Assembly: GCA_964446685.1 (NCBI GenBank)
Contig: CAYUPO010000005.1
Coordinates: forward strand, 15,891-79,890
DNA from: CAZWRN01 sp964446685
GTDB taxonomy: Bacteria > Patescibacteriota > Microgenomatia > Daviesbacterales > UBA10151
DNA: 64,000 bases
Direction of reading: 5' to 3'
Each line of letters opens with the position of its first letter. Positions within the stretch are counted from its first letter, which is position 1. The notes beneath the pieces were generated by a model that worked only from the letters and a program-made list of their open reading frames with translations, was not told where the DNA came from and ran no database searches. A program made the position numbers and the translations under genes. Shown here in pieces: positions 16,105 to 24,200 of this stretch.

Positions 16105-16138
16105 GTTAATTAGATTTGAATATAGGTGTCTAATTAAC
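16105..16138. repeat. AT-rich inverted repeat between two GT4 genes
   Basis: GTTAATTAGA (16105-16114) and TCTAATTAAC (16129-16138) are perfect reverse complements around a 14-nt loop, embedded in ACTAATTAAC-like repeats over the 87-bp gap. There is no T-run, so terminator function is uncertain. Confidence 0.5.
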
Positions 16139-16162
16139 TAATTAACAAGTCCACTAATTAAC

Positions 16163-17344
16163 TTATTTCAAACTCTCATAAATATCTGACAAATGTTTGG
16201 CAATCGGATCCCAGTCATATTTTTGGGCAACCATTTTTTTAGCATTTTCAGCAATCATTTTATACCGTGCTTTATCCTGCAATAACTCAATCGTTGCCTC
16301 TGCTATCTCCTCAGGTGAATCCCTAACTATCACCTCTTTGCCATCTACCGCATCTGTCCCACCTATTCCGATTGAAGTAGTTACAACAGGTAATCCTGAG
16401 GCAAAAGCCTCAAAGTTTTTATAGCGGGTTCCACCTGCTCCATAAATTGGAGCTACTAAAACTGATGCTCCCTGATAAGCTTCCCTGACATCTTTGACTT
16501 CATCTACCCGCACTTTGTCATTTTCTAAGTGACCCAAAAACTGTTTTGCATCTTTACCAATAATCCATAACTTTGCCTGAGGCAGTTTTTCCAAAATTTT
16601 TGGCCAGACTTTGCTCATCAAAATATCTACCGCTTCTCTGTTTTGCAGCCAGGTAAAATTTCCTAAATATAAAACAACCGGATCCTTACTTTTTTCAAAA
16701 ACTTTTTCCGAAAATAGGGACGCATCAACTCCATTTGGAACTATATCAACATCAAGATTTTTATCCTGTGACAACATAATATCTTTATCAGCCTGAGACA
16801 TCGCCACCACTTTTCTGGCTTGCCGCCAGTAAGCTACTTCCCAATGTTTTAACTTTGATACATCAATTGAAAGCAAAGGTTTTGCCAAAGGATATTTAAA
16901 ATTTTCAACAAAATGCTGATAAACCAGATATTCGATCGTCTGATCTACTAACACAATTGGCAATTTGGTTTTTGGAATATGCGGCATGACATAAAAAGTT
17001 TCAGCATGGATCAAATCATAATGACCATCTTCTAATTCCTGTTCAATCGCTTTTTTTTCACCTTTCGCCCAGTTTCGGATCACTAAAAAAGGAAATCCAC
17101 TAAGCCCTGTCCGCATAATATTTTCCATTGTCCATGGTTTTGGGGGTCTTTCAAAAATTCTGACTTTTTTGCAAATTTTTTCCAATCCTGCAACTCCCTG
17201 TTTTTCTTTGTCATTTTTTACCAGAGAAAATAAAGTAATTTCATGTCCTAACGCAGTCAGTCGTTTAATCAGATTGTATGAACGAGTCTGCCCTCCAGTC
17301 ATTGGAGGAAAAGGCAAATATGGTGTCAGCATGAGTATTTTCAT
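16163..17344 (-). CDS. Glycosyltransferase family 4
   Basis: 393 residues. N-terminus MKILMLTPYLPFPPMTGGQTRSYNLIKRL with the donor-side glycine loop; VVLYLGNFTWLQNREAV linker; C-terminal site VLVAPIYGAGGTRYKNFEAFASGLPVVTTS. The GGTRxKxxEAFAxGLPVV form is that of the sugar transferase group seen in exopolysaccharide clusters. Its start codon is only 13 bp from a long 8-bp tandem array, so its promoter and translation region lies in or beside repeat DNA. It may be subject to repeat-length variation. Confidence 0.9.
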   Translation of the reverse strand: MKILMLTPYLPFPPMTGGQTRSYNLIKRLTALGHEITLFSLVKNDKEKQGVAGLEKICKKVRIFERPPKPWTMENIMRTGLSGFPFLVIRNWAKGEKKAIEQELEDGHYDLIHAETFYVMPHIPKTKLPIVLVDQTIEYLVYQHFVENFKYPLAKPLLSIDVSKLKHWEVAYWRQARKVVAMSQADKDIMLSQDKNLDVDIVPNGVDASLFSEKVFEKSKDPVVLYLGNFTWLQNREAVDILMSKVWPKILEKLPQAKLWIIGKDAKQFLGHLENDKVRVDEVKDVREAYQGASVLVAPIYGAGGTRYKNFEAFASGLPVVTTSIGIGGTDAVDGKEVIVRDSPEEIAEATIELLQDKARYKMIAENAKKMVAQKYDWDPIAKHLSDIYESLK

Positions 17345-17356
17345 AAATATATAATG

Positions 17357-17645
17357 TCAAATAAACAAATGAGCAAGCTCTTGCTTCGCAATAAACAAAT
17401 AAACAAATGAGCAAGCTCTTGCTTCGCAATAAACAAATAAACAAATAAACAAATAAACAAATAAACAAATAAACAAATAAACAAATAAACNNNNNNNNNN
17501 NNNNNNNNNNNNNNNNNNNNNNNNNNNNNNNNNNNNNNNNNNNNNNNNNNNNNNNNNNNNNNNNNNNNNNNNNNNNNNNNNNNNNNNNNNTAAACAAATA
17601 AACAAATAAACAAATAAACAAATAAACAAATAAACAAATAAACAA
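17357..17645. repeat. 8-bp tandem array (AAATAAAC) with 38-bp composite units, gap inside
   Basis: The left part holds two copies of a 20-bp palindrome-bearing core (GAGCAAGCTCTTGCTTCGCA at 17371-17390 and 17409-17428, period 38) separated by the octamer. Then about 7.5 octamers run to 17490 and about 6.5 more from 17591. The 100-N gap between them means the true copy number is unknown. All three minus frames are open (repeating FICLFVYL), but this is a by-product of an 8-bp unit without stops, not a protein. The strip 17646-17725 has no gene, only TTTGGCATTTG-like sequence. Confidence 0.9.
17491..17590. other. Assembly gap (100 N)
   Basis: Exactly 100 N placed within the tandem array, the usual placeholder for a gap of unknown size. 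The array probably broke the assembly. Confidence 0.98.
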
Positions 17646-17725
17646 GCTAATTATGGCGAATTTGGCATTGGGTTACTGCAAAGCAGGAACTTGTTCATTT
17701 GGCATTTGACATTTGTTTATTCTTT

Positions 17726-19234
17726 TTAGTTCGGTTCTTTATCATTCAACCTGTCAAACCCTGGTAACTCTCTAGTTAAATCAACAATTACAAAATCTTT
17801 GTTATCAACTAAAGTGGCATACTTTCGCATAACCCATTTTGTTTTGGCATCTTTGGATGTCGAAATATAATAATTAACTTTAAACATATCATGCAAATCT
17901 TTCATTGGATAAGCCACCACAGCCCATCCAGGACGGTTAATCTGATACAAAAATGAGGTATCCCCCTGGTAGGGAGCAACTACCACTGCATCAGGCGGCA
18001 AAATACGGTCTGCCACTTTTCCGGCCTCAACTATCGCCCCATTGTTAATCTGATAAAGTCCTTTTACTTCTCCCCAGGTCAGATAAAGAGTTAAAAACAT
18101 AAATAACATTGCTAAAGGAATTGTGTAAAGTCTTGGCAAAAATCCGGAAATTCCCCGCATCAGATCAACAAACCCTTTGGCCACAAATATTACCAGTACC
18201 GGCACAATTAGTGTCTGATAATAATCGTGCTGAACATTGCCTTTGGCTACCACGATCAGATACAGAAAAGCTCCTAAAGCAAGCAAATGCAAAAACCAGC
18301 TTTGTTTCGGTTCTGGTTTTCTGAGTACCCCCACAAAAAACAAAAATGAGCCGGCCACTCCTAAAATCTCCCTACCAAAACGGTCTCCCAAGATCCATTT
18401 CCAGTAAGATGGTCTAAACCTGATTCTGGTATTTTTATCTCCATCAAATAACCAGCTGGATCCGGGAATCCCCTCAGGATACTTACTTTCCCACCACCTC
18501 CATAAACCAAACGGCAGCAGTGAAACAAAGGCAAATAGCCAGTATCTCAGAGGAATTGGCCACCATTTCTTCTCTTTCTGATAATAGGTGTAAAGAAGAG
18601 GCAGTAAATAAAAACCACCAAACGGTTTAGTTAAAAAAGTACTGATGGTAAAAAAAACACCGATTAAAAACAACCATTTAGTATTTTCCAATATCCAGCG
18701 ATGAGTAAAATAAACCATTCCCATACTAAAAAACACCAGCAGTGGATCTGGCAATATCACCCGTGAATAAAAGATGTTGTAAGGCAAAACGGCAAACAAA
18801 AATGATGCTACCAGGGCTGTCGCTGATCCAAAAAACTTACGGGTAAGCAGGTAAACAAATACCAGTGAACCCAAAGATGCCATGATTGAAACTAATCTGG
18901 CCAGTTTTTCATCAACTCCACCATTTAAAACATACAAAAAGTAAGTTAAAGAGTTGCCTATCGGAAATTCTACCATCCGGTACCTTTCCGGATTAATGTT
19001 TGGAATTACCCTTGGATCCTCAGATATACCAGACATATCATCATATCTGGGCAAAAACGGGTTAAATCCCTCTTTATAAAAGCTTCGTGACACTGCCGCA
19101 GTATCCGCCTGTCTCCATGAATGCCAGTCAGCAATCGGACTATCAATTTTATAAAGCCTGACAAAAAAAGCCAATATTATTATGAGTATTAAGTAAAGTT
19201 CGGGTGATTTAAAGAATTTAATAATATTTTTCAT
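17726..19234 (-). CDS. GT-C membrane glycosyltransferase (GT39/ArnT-like)
   Basis: 502 residues with about 11-12 membrane segments. The first outer loop carries PIADWHSWRQADTA (acidic residue and the HSWRQADTA box typical of this PMT/ArnT-like group). Later loops have GLWRWWESKYPEG and YWKWILGDRFG. The C-terminus is a soluble outer domain (VVAPYQGDTSFLYQINRPGW). Enzymes of this class use a polyprenyl-phosphate sugar on the outer face. It is followed at 24 bp spacing in the operon by genes for a ligase/polymerase-like protein. The acceptor is unknown. Confidence 0.82.
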   Translation of the reverse strand: MKNIIKFFKSPELYLILIIILAFFVRLYKIDSPIADWHSWRQADTAAVSRSFYKEGFNPFLPRYDDMSGISEDPRVIPNINPERYRMVEFPIGNSLTYFLYVLNGGVDEKLARLVSIMASLGSLVFVYLLTRKFFGSATALVASFLFAVLPYNIFYSRVILPDPLLVFFSMGMVYFTHRWILENTKWLFLIGVFFTISTFLTKPFGGFYLLPLLYTYYQKEKKWWPIPLRYWLFAFVSLLPFGLWRWWESKYPEGIPGSSWLFDGDKNTRIRFRPSYWKWILGDRFGREILGVAGSFLFFVGVLRKPEPKQSWFLHLLALGAFLYLIVVAKGNVQHDYYQTLIVPVLVIFVAKGFVDLMRGISGFLPRLYTIPLAMLFMFLTLYLTWGEVKGLYQINNGAIVEAGKVADRILPPDAVVVAPYQGDTSFLYQINRPGWAVVAYPMKDLHDMFKVNYYISTSKDAKTKWVMRKYATLVDNKDFVIVDLTRELPGFDRLNDKEPN

Positions 19235-19257
19235 ATTTAAATTGCAAAATTGTTTAA

Positions 19258-20727
19258 TTATTTACTTCTATAACCTGTAGCCACAGCCCAGCTTACTCCA
19301 AGCATAATCCAAAGTAAACTGGCTATCTTTGAAGCTTCAAGTACATCTATAAAAACAGCAGTAATCAGGATATTAATAGTGGCACAAATAACAGCTATCA
19401 AAAATAACCTTTCAAATGTATTGACCCTTTTTATAGCCTTAATGAAACTAAAAATAAGCAGACAGAAAATTAATCCTAAAGACAATGTACCCATCAGACC
19501 TGTTTCACCCAATGAGCGCAAATAATCATTATCAGTAGCATCAGTGATTGATGAATAACCAGTTCCTAAAACGGGATTTTTGGTAAACGCCCGCATCGCT
19601 CTCGGCCATTCAACATCAGTCCGGATATTATATGATCGGGACACTGTCAGTTCGGTATAGTCAGTTGGTTCACCTTCAGCAATGTCAGAAGCTACCCCAC
19701 TTTTAGTAGCTTCAGTTTCCATAGTTGCCTCTTTTTGATTATCGGTAATTCTTTGCCGGACTGCAGAACCAGATGAATCCTGTGCCACTGGAGTAAAATC
19801 ATTGACCGCATTAGGATCAGACACATATTTTGTTCCACCACCACCCAATAAATTAACTGTGATAGTAGCCACCAAGCGGTGTCTAAGTTGAGGGATAGCT
19901 GCAACAGCAACTACAGCAAGTATAAACAAACCAACAATTAGCCATTTCTTCTTTAAAAGCCAAAAACTAAGCGCCAGTCCAACAAAGGTGGAGGCAAAAG
20001 AGGCTCTGGCTGCTGTTAGTCCTAACATTCCAAAACTAAGCAAAGCAACAAAAGCAATGGATAAAGGAGCCAGCAATTTTTTACGGGAGGACATCAGCTG
20101 TTTAAAGCCATACACAAAAAAAAGTGTTCCTAAAAAGACAAGTGCAATTGATAAATAAGCTGCTAAATCATAATGACCGGCAAATGTTGAATTCGGCCGG
20201 GCGCCCGGTGTTAAAGCAAGTACCAACCCTTTGGAAAACTCTTTATTTGTGGTTGAAATAACCGGAAATTCAGCATAAACCTGTCCTAAACCATATAGGA
20301 CAACCAGAACAGTTACCCCCATCATGGATAGAAGAATTGACTTAACTTGCTGCAAATTTTTAACCGCCAGCCAGCCAATAAAGAACAAGCTCATATACTC
20401 AACGCGTCTCAGCAAGTGAAGCACACCTAAACTAGGACTTACAGTATGAGTTAAAAATATGGCAGACAAAAGGGAAATTAGACCCACCCCCCAAAACAAC
20501 AAGAAAGCTTGAGCAATTGGCTGCTTAATCATCCAGGGAAGTTTATTGATGTTTAAAATAAGCCAAATTAACCCTACAACAGCAATAATAATATCTTCAA
20601 GCCGGATTGCAACGTAGGTTCCTGTAACACCGAATAACGGAAACTTAGGGTACAAAGGAATGAAAATGGTAAGTACCAATAAAAAGAAAAAAGCTACCTG
20701 ATCTGAATATTTTTTGACTAATTCCAT
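19258..20727 (-). CDS. O-antigen ligase/polymerase (Wzy/WaaL) family membrane protein
   Basis: 489 residues and about 10-12 membrane segments. A large outer loop (about 275-375, rich in Thr, Asp and Ser) lies between helices and precedes RAMRAFTKNPVLGTGYSS, the PxxGxG motif region of the Wzy_C/O-antigen ligase domain. NSTFAGHYDLAAYLSIAL upstream is also typical. In Gram-positives and CPR-like cells such proteins would polymerise or ligate lipid-linked repeats outside. Its start overlaps the end of the next upstream gene (20718-20727), implying coupling. Confidence 0.85.
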   Translation of the reverse strand: MELVKKYSDQVAFFFLLVLTIFIPLYPKFPLFGVTGTYVAIRLEDIIIAVVGLIWLILNINKLPWMIKQPIAQAFLLFWGVGLISLLSAIFLTHTVSPSLGVLHLLRRVEYMSLFFIGWLAVKNLQQVKSILLSMMGVTVLVVLYGLGQVYAEFPVISTTNKEFSKGLVLALTPGARPNSTFAGHYDLAAYLSIALVFLGTLFFVYGFKQLMSSRKKLLAPLSIAFVALLSFGMLGLTAARASFASTFVGLALSFWLLKKKWLIVGLFILAVVAVAAIPQLRHRLVATITVNLLGGGGTKYVSDPNAVNDFTPVAQDSSGSAVRQRITDNQKEATMETEATKSGVASDIAEGEPTDYTELTVSRSYNIRTDVEWPRAMRAFTKNPVLGTGYSSITDATDNDYLRSLGETGLMGTLSLGLIFCLLIFSFIKAIKRVNTFERLFLIAVICATINILITAVFIDVLEASKIASLLWIMLGVSWAVATGYRSK

Positions 20728-21287
20728 GGTTTCTTTTTTAAAACATTAATAATAGTTAGAAAAGTAAAATAAAATCCAATCCACATTCCAATATAAACCA
20801 CCAGACGCCAGACTAGTGAGGAACCTGAATATCGGATAGTCGTTTTTGTGTCAAAAAACTTTCCATCAATAAAAATATCGGTCGCACCTCGTTTATAAGC
20901 TTTACCATTTATATCAAATGGCTCAAAACCATTTACATATACTGAATCCCTAAAAGGATAAACATATTCTTCCAGATAAGTGCTTGATTGCTGATCCCTA
21001 ATATAGGTGTAAGCCTCTTCCGGAGGTCTGTTTAATCGTAAAGGAGGAATTGTGATACTCCCAATTTTTAAGTAAGAAAACTCTTTAAGGTAAAAAGAGG
21101 TGACTTCTTTACGCCTCATATCAGAAAAATAGGCCGCTACATTGGGAACCTGAATCGTATCCCCTGGTTCAGAAGATTTGACCGAATTAGGTAATGCTGC
21201 TATATCCTTTACTGAAGAGGGTCCAGGCAAAAGCAGATAAGTCAGTCCCAATAAAAATAATATAGCTAAAAAAACATTTTTAATCAT
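20718..21287 (-). CDS. Hypothetical membrane-anchored outer protein
   Basis: 189 residues. An N-terminal hydrophobic segment (about 4-21) is followed by a predicted extracellular beta-rich domain (about 30-155) with PPLRLNRPPEEAYTYIRDQ and the VNGFEPFDINGKAYKRG stretch, then a second membrane segment (about 160-183) and a short basic tail. This two-anchor layout with an outer domain suggests an accessory protein for the ligase/polymerase-like protein it is coupled to. The family is not recognised and no catalytic motif is seen. Confidence 0.65.
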   Translation of the reverse strand: MIKNVFLAILFLLGLTYLLLPGPSSVKDIAALPNSVKSSEPGDTIQVPNVAAYFSDMRRKEVTSFYLKEFSYLKIGSITIPPLRLNRPPEEAYTYIRDQQSSTYLEEYVYPFRDSVYVNGFEPFDINGKAYKRGATDIFIDGKFFDTKTTIRYSGSSLVWRLVVYIGMWIGFYFTFLTIINVLKKKPWN

Positions 21288-21293
21288 CTGAAT

Positions 21294-21932
21294 TTACTGA
21301 AAAAGTCTGGCTCTTCCCAGTTTATATTTTAAATCTTTGATCTGTCTTTCACCAATAATCTTTGCCGGCACTCCGCCAACAATTGCATATTCAGGAACAT
21401 CTTTTGTAACAACTGCACCAGCAGCTACAACAGCTCCTTTTCCTATATTCACTCCGGGTAAAATAATTGCCCTGGGACCAATAAAGACATAATCCCCGAT
21501 TACAACCGGAGCGTTAACTGCTTCAAAAAAGTCGGAATTAATATCATGCTCGGAGTTATATATCATCACATCAGAAGCAATATCAACATTCTGGCCAATT
21601 TTTAATCTATCTCTACCATCTAAAAAAGCATTTTGTCCAACAATAGTGCCCTTACCGATTTCTACCCCTTCCGGCGTAAAAAACTGTGCCCCCATATGGA
21701 TATGCGCACTGCGATGCAGCTTTACTCCGGCTAACAAATAAATGAGATACCTTAAAAAATAAACCGGCACAAAACCAGCTACCCTGACCACTAAAAGCTC
21801 AAAGTCAGCGATATAACTGACGAGTCTCCGGCCAATTTTAGAAAAAGCTTTAGCCAAAGACAGTGGCCTGCCTTGTTTATCTTTAAACACAACTCCTGAG
21901 GAAGAAAGTCCAATATGTTCTGAAAACAGCAT
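21294..21932 (-). CDS. Left-handed beta-helix O-acyltransferase
   Basis: 212 residues. The hexapeptide repeat region (about 75-195) runs from VKLHRSAHIHMGAQ through VEIGKGTIVGQNAFLDGRDRLKIGQNVDIASDVMI to IGDYVFIGPRAIILPGVNIGKGAVV and ends with GAVVTKDVPEYAIVGGVPAKIIG, diagnostic of the maltose/nodulation acetyltransferase group. The catalytic His is in YNSEHDI. A 60-residue N-terminal extension with hydrophobic helix (ELLVVRVAGFVPVYFLRYLIYLLAG) may bind membrane. It likely acetylates a sugar of the surface glycan using acetyl-CoA. Confidence 0.87.
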   Translation of the reverse strand: MLFSEHIGLSSSGVVFKDKQGRPLSLAKAFSKIGRRLVSYIADFELLVVRVAGFVPVYFLRYLIYLLAGVKLHRSAHIHMGAQFFTPEGVEIGKGTIVGQNAFLDGRDRLKIGQNVDIASDVMIYNSEHDINSDFFEAVNAPVVIGDYVFIGPRAIILPGVNIGKGAVVAAGAVVTKDVPEYAIVGGVPAKIIGERQIKDLKYKLGRARLFQ

Positions 21933-21979
21933 GAGTTAATTATAGAGTGAAGGGCTCTGACAATGCAAAGAAGTAAAAT

Positions 21980-23107
21980 CTATCCCTGACTGGTTTTTTC
22001 CAGTACATCAATTACCTGTTTAGCCATTTTTTTCCAACTAAACTTTTTAGCCTGTTCAATGGCATTTCTAGACAACTTTGAATGAAGTTTCTTATCAGTT
22101 GAAATAAGCCTGATGGACTGCTCAATCTGATCAATTGATTCCGGATTAACATATAACCCGGCACTTCCCGCCACTTCAGGTAAGGAAGAAACATCTGATA
22201 CAATCACCGGCTTGCCACATGCCATTGCGTCTACCACAGGAATGCCAAAACCTTCCCATAATGAAGGCAAAATAAATGCTTTAGAACCATTCAATAAATA
22301 AAGCATGTCCTGGTTTGAAACAAATCCGGTAAAAATAATTTTATCTTCAATCTCAAGTCTTTTAGGTAATTCAACAATTTCTTCAAACTGCCATGCCTGT
22401 CTGCCTTCCCCTGTTGTTTTTCCTACAACGACCAATTTCAAATTATCAATTTTAACAAAAGACTGAATTAAACGTTTTAAATTTTTCCTTGGTTGTACCG
22501 TCCCAATAAAAACTAAATAATCCCCTTTTATCTGATACTTCATCAAAGTCTGATCAATTTTTGGCTGATCACTGACCTGATGAAAAACTTCTTCATTATA
22601 TCCCGGATAACAGACTGTGATATCTTTTGGATCTTTTTTGTAATATTTAATTATATCTTTTTTGGAAGAGTATGAGATTGTAATAATCTTTTCTGCTGTG
22701 TTAATTGAATGCTTTGTCCAGTTAGTTAACTGATACAAATCTTTTTGTTCAAACATTTCCGGAAAACGGAGATAAGCTAAATCAAAAACTGTAACCACTT
22801 TTTTAACAGGTGAAAACCAGGGCGAATAATGAGTTGGTGAATAAAAAACATCTGGTTTTTGTTTAGCTCCGAATAAATATAAAGGTAAGGCAATCCTGGT
22901 CCACAATTTACGTGGCTTTAAAATTTTATATCTCCATCCTTCCCTTTCCTTTGGCAAATCAGGTAGTGGCAAAGACGGTAATAAAATCAGATAGTCATTT
23001 TTTTTATCAAGCAACTCAATATTTTTTAACAGTTCAAATGCTACTTGACCACTGCCAAGTCTTTGGGCAACATTTGCTTCATATCCATCAATCCAAATTT
23101 TTGTCAT
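21980..23107 (-). CDS. Glycosyltransferase family 4
   Basis: 375 residues, complete GT-B. MTKIWIDGYEANVAQRLGSGQVAFELL opens the acceptor domain; FIGTVQPRKNLKRLIQSF is the linker strand; ILPSLWEGFGIPVVDAMACGKPVIVSDVSSLPEVAG holds the EX7E site. This resembles WbaZ-type mannosyltransferases. A short REP-like palindrome lies between this gene and the next GT4 upstream. Specificity is unknown. Confidence 0.9.
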   Translation of the reverse strand: MTKIWIDGYEANVAQRLGSGQVAFELLKNIELLDKKNDYLILLPSLPLPDLPKEREGWRYKILKPRKLWTRIALPLYLFGAKQKPDVFYSPTHYSPWFSPVKKVVTVFDLAYLRFPEMFEQKDLYQLTNWTKHSINTAEKIITISYSSKKDIIKYYKKDPKDITVCYPGYNEEVFHQVSDQPKIDQTLMKYQIKGDYLVFIGTVQPRKNLKRLIQSFVKIDNLKLVVVGKTTGEGRQAWQFEEIVELPKRLEIEDKIIFTGFVSNQDMLYLLNGSKAFILPSLWEGFGIPVVDAMACGKPVIVSDVSSLPEVAGSAGLYVNPESIDQIEQSIRLISTDKKLHSKLSRNAIEQAKKFSWKKMAKQVIDVLEKTSQG

Positions 23108-23144
23108 ATAATTACTTTTCGATCAAAGCTCAAACAAAAAATTT

Positions 23145-23166
23145 GTACTGAGCGAAGTCGAAGTAC
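23145..23166. repeat. REP-like palindrome between GT4 genes
   Basis: GTACTGAGCGAAG then TCGAAGTAC: outer GTAC/GTAC and CTTCGA-type inner pairing. It is of the same short, stable-hairpin style as the elements at 4390, 8086 and 8422, but is a different sequence family. Confidence 0.55.
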
Positions 23167-23170
23167 TTCC

Positions 23171-24199
23171 TTAATTTCCACCTAAAGATTTATAAACCTC
23201 TATTGTTTGTTCGACAGTTTTTTCCCAGGTAAACTGTTTAACATTTTTTAAGCCCTCTTTAATCAGATTTTTCCGAACTTCATTATCATAAAACACTTTC
23301 CGGATAGTTTTTTTAATATCTTCAATATCTAATGGATCAACATAGGCAGCACCCTGTCCACCAATCTCTGGCATAGATGAGACATCCGAAGTCACAACAG
23401 GAACTCCGCAGGCTTGGGCTTCTAAAATTGGTAATCCAAATCCTTCATATAAAGATGGATATGCTAAAAGCCGGGCACTGGCATATAACAAAGGCAGCTC
23501 TTCATCACTCACTCTTTCAATATCTTCACCACTCACTATTAAGGGTACATCTTTACAGGCAATTTTGAGTCTTTTAATATTTTTTCTCTCACCTATTCCA
23601 CCAAGCGCCAACACAAACTCCTCAGGCAGCTGATATTTTTTCCTAAACATTTTAATATCTTTTGGCGACTGGATTTTAAACGTATCTCCAACTCCTTCAT
23701 AAATAACTACAATTTTATCTGACGGAATTGAAGACACTTTTAACAAATCCTTTTTTGTTGCTTCAGACACCGCAATTACAATATCAATTTCTTTTTCTAC
23801 CAGCTGAAGTCTTCTCTTGTGAACATCAACAATTTTTGAAACTGTCCACTCCGGATGCAGCAAAGGAACCAGATCATGATAGGTAGTAACTCTTTTGGAT
23901 TTCGAAGGTGGTTGAACCCAATCAGAACTGTGATAGACATCAATTGGTCCTAAAAATTTCTCTATCGAAACATTTCGCAATTTGTTAAATAATAATTCAA
24001 ATAATGAAGGCGGTAGTTTAAATTTTTTAACCGCTTTTAGATTGCCTTTATAAGGTTTTCTAAGTGATGAATAAAAAAAGACAGTTTCAATTTCTTTTTT
24101 TTCCTGTAAACCCTCAGCCAATTTTTGAGTATAAGTTGAAACTCCACCCTGATGGGCTAACTGGGAAATATCAAATCCAATTCTTAGTTTTTTTGCCAT
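23171..24199 (-). CDS. Glycosyltransferase family 4
   Basis: Start taken at the ATG at 24199 (342 residues, MAKKLRIGFDISQLAHQGGVSTYTQKL), because a good ribosome binding site (AGGAAGGA) lies 6-7 nt upstream and a further ATG upstream (24217) would overlap the preceding gene. The C-terminal domain has LALGGIGERKNIKRLKIA and AYPSLYEGFGLPILEAQACGVPVVTSDVSSMPEIGG with the EX7E pair. The linker section is shorter than in the sister genes (residues around 215-235), giving a compact enzyme. Specificity is unknown. Confidence 0.88.
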   Translation of the reverse strand: MAKKLRIGFDISQLAHQGGVSTYTQKLAEGLQEKKEIETVFFYSSLRKPYKGNLKAVKKFKLPPSLFELLFNKLRNVSIEKFLGPIDVYHSSDWVQPPSKSKRVTTYHDLVPLLHPEWTVSKIVDVHKRRLQLVEKEIDIVIAVSEATKKDLLKVSSIPSDKIVVIYEGVGDTFKIQSPKDIKMFRKKYQLPEEFVLALGGIGERKNIKRLKIACKDVPLIVSGEDIERVSDEELPLLYASARLLAYPSLYEGFGLPILEAQACGVPVVTSDVSSMPEIGGQGAAYVDPLDIEDIKKTIRKVFYDNEVRKNLIKEGLKNVKQFTWEKTVEQTIEVYKSLGGN

Positions 24200-24200
24200 A

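Noticed and set aside
17357..17490. Possible CRISPR array
   Set aside because: The units are 8 and 38 bp with identical spacers; real arrays have unique spacers of about 30 bp, and no cas genes are present.
17265..17645. Open frames of repeating FICLFVYL on the minus strand
   Set aside because: They arise because an 8-bp stop-free tandem repeat is open in all three frames, and they cross a gap of unknown size. This is not a protein.
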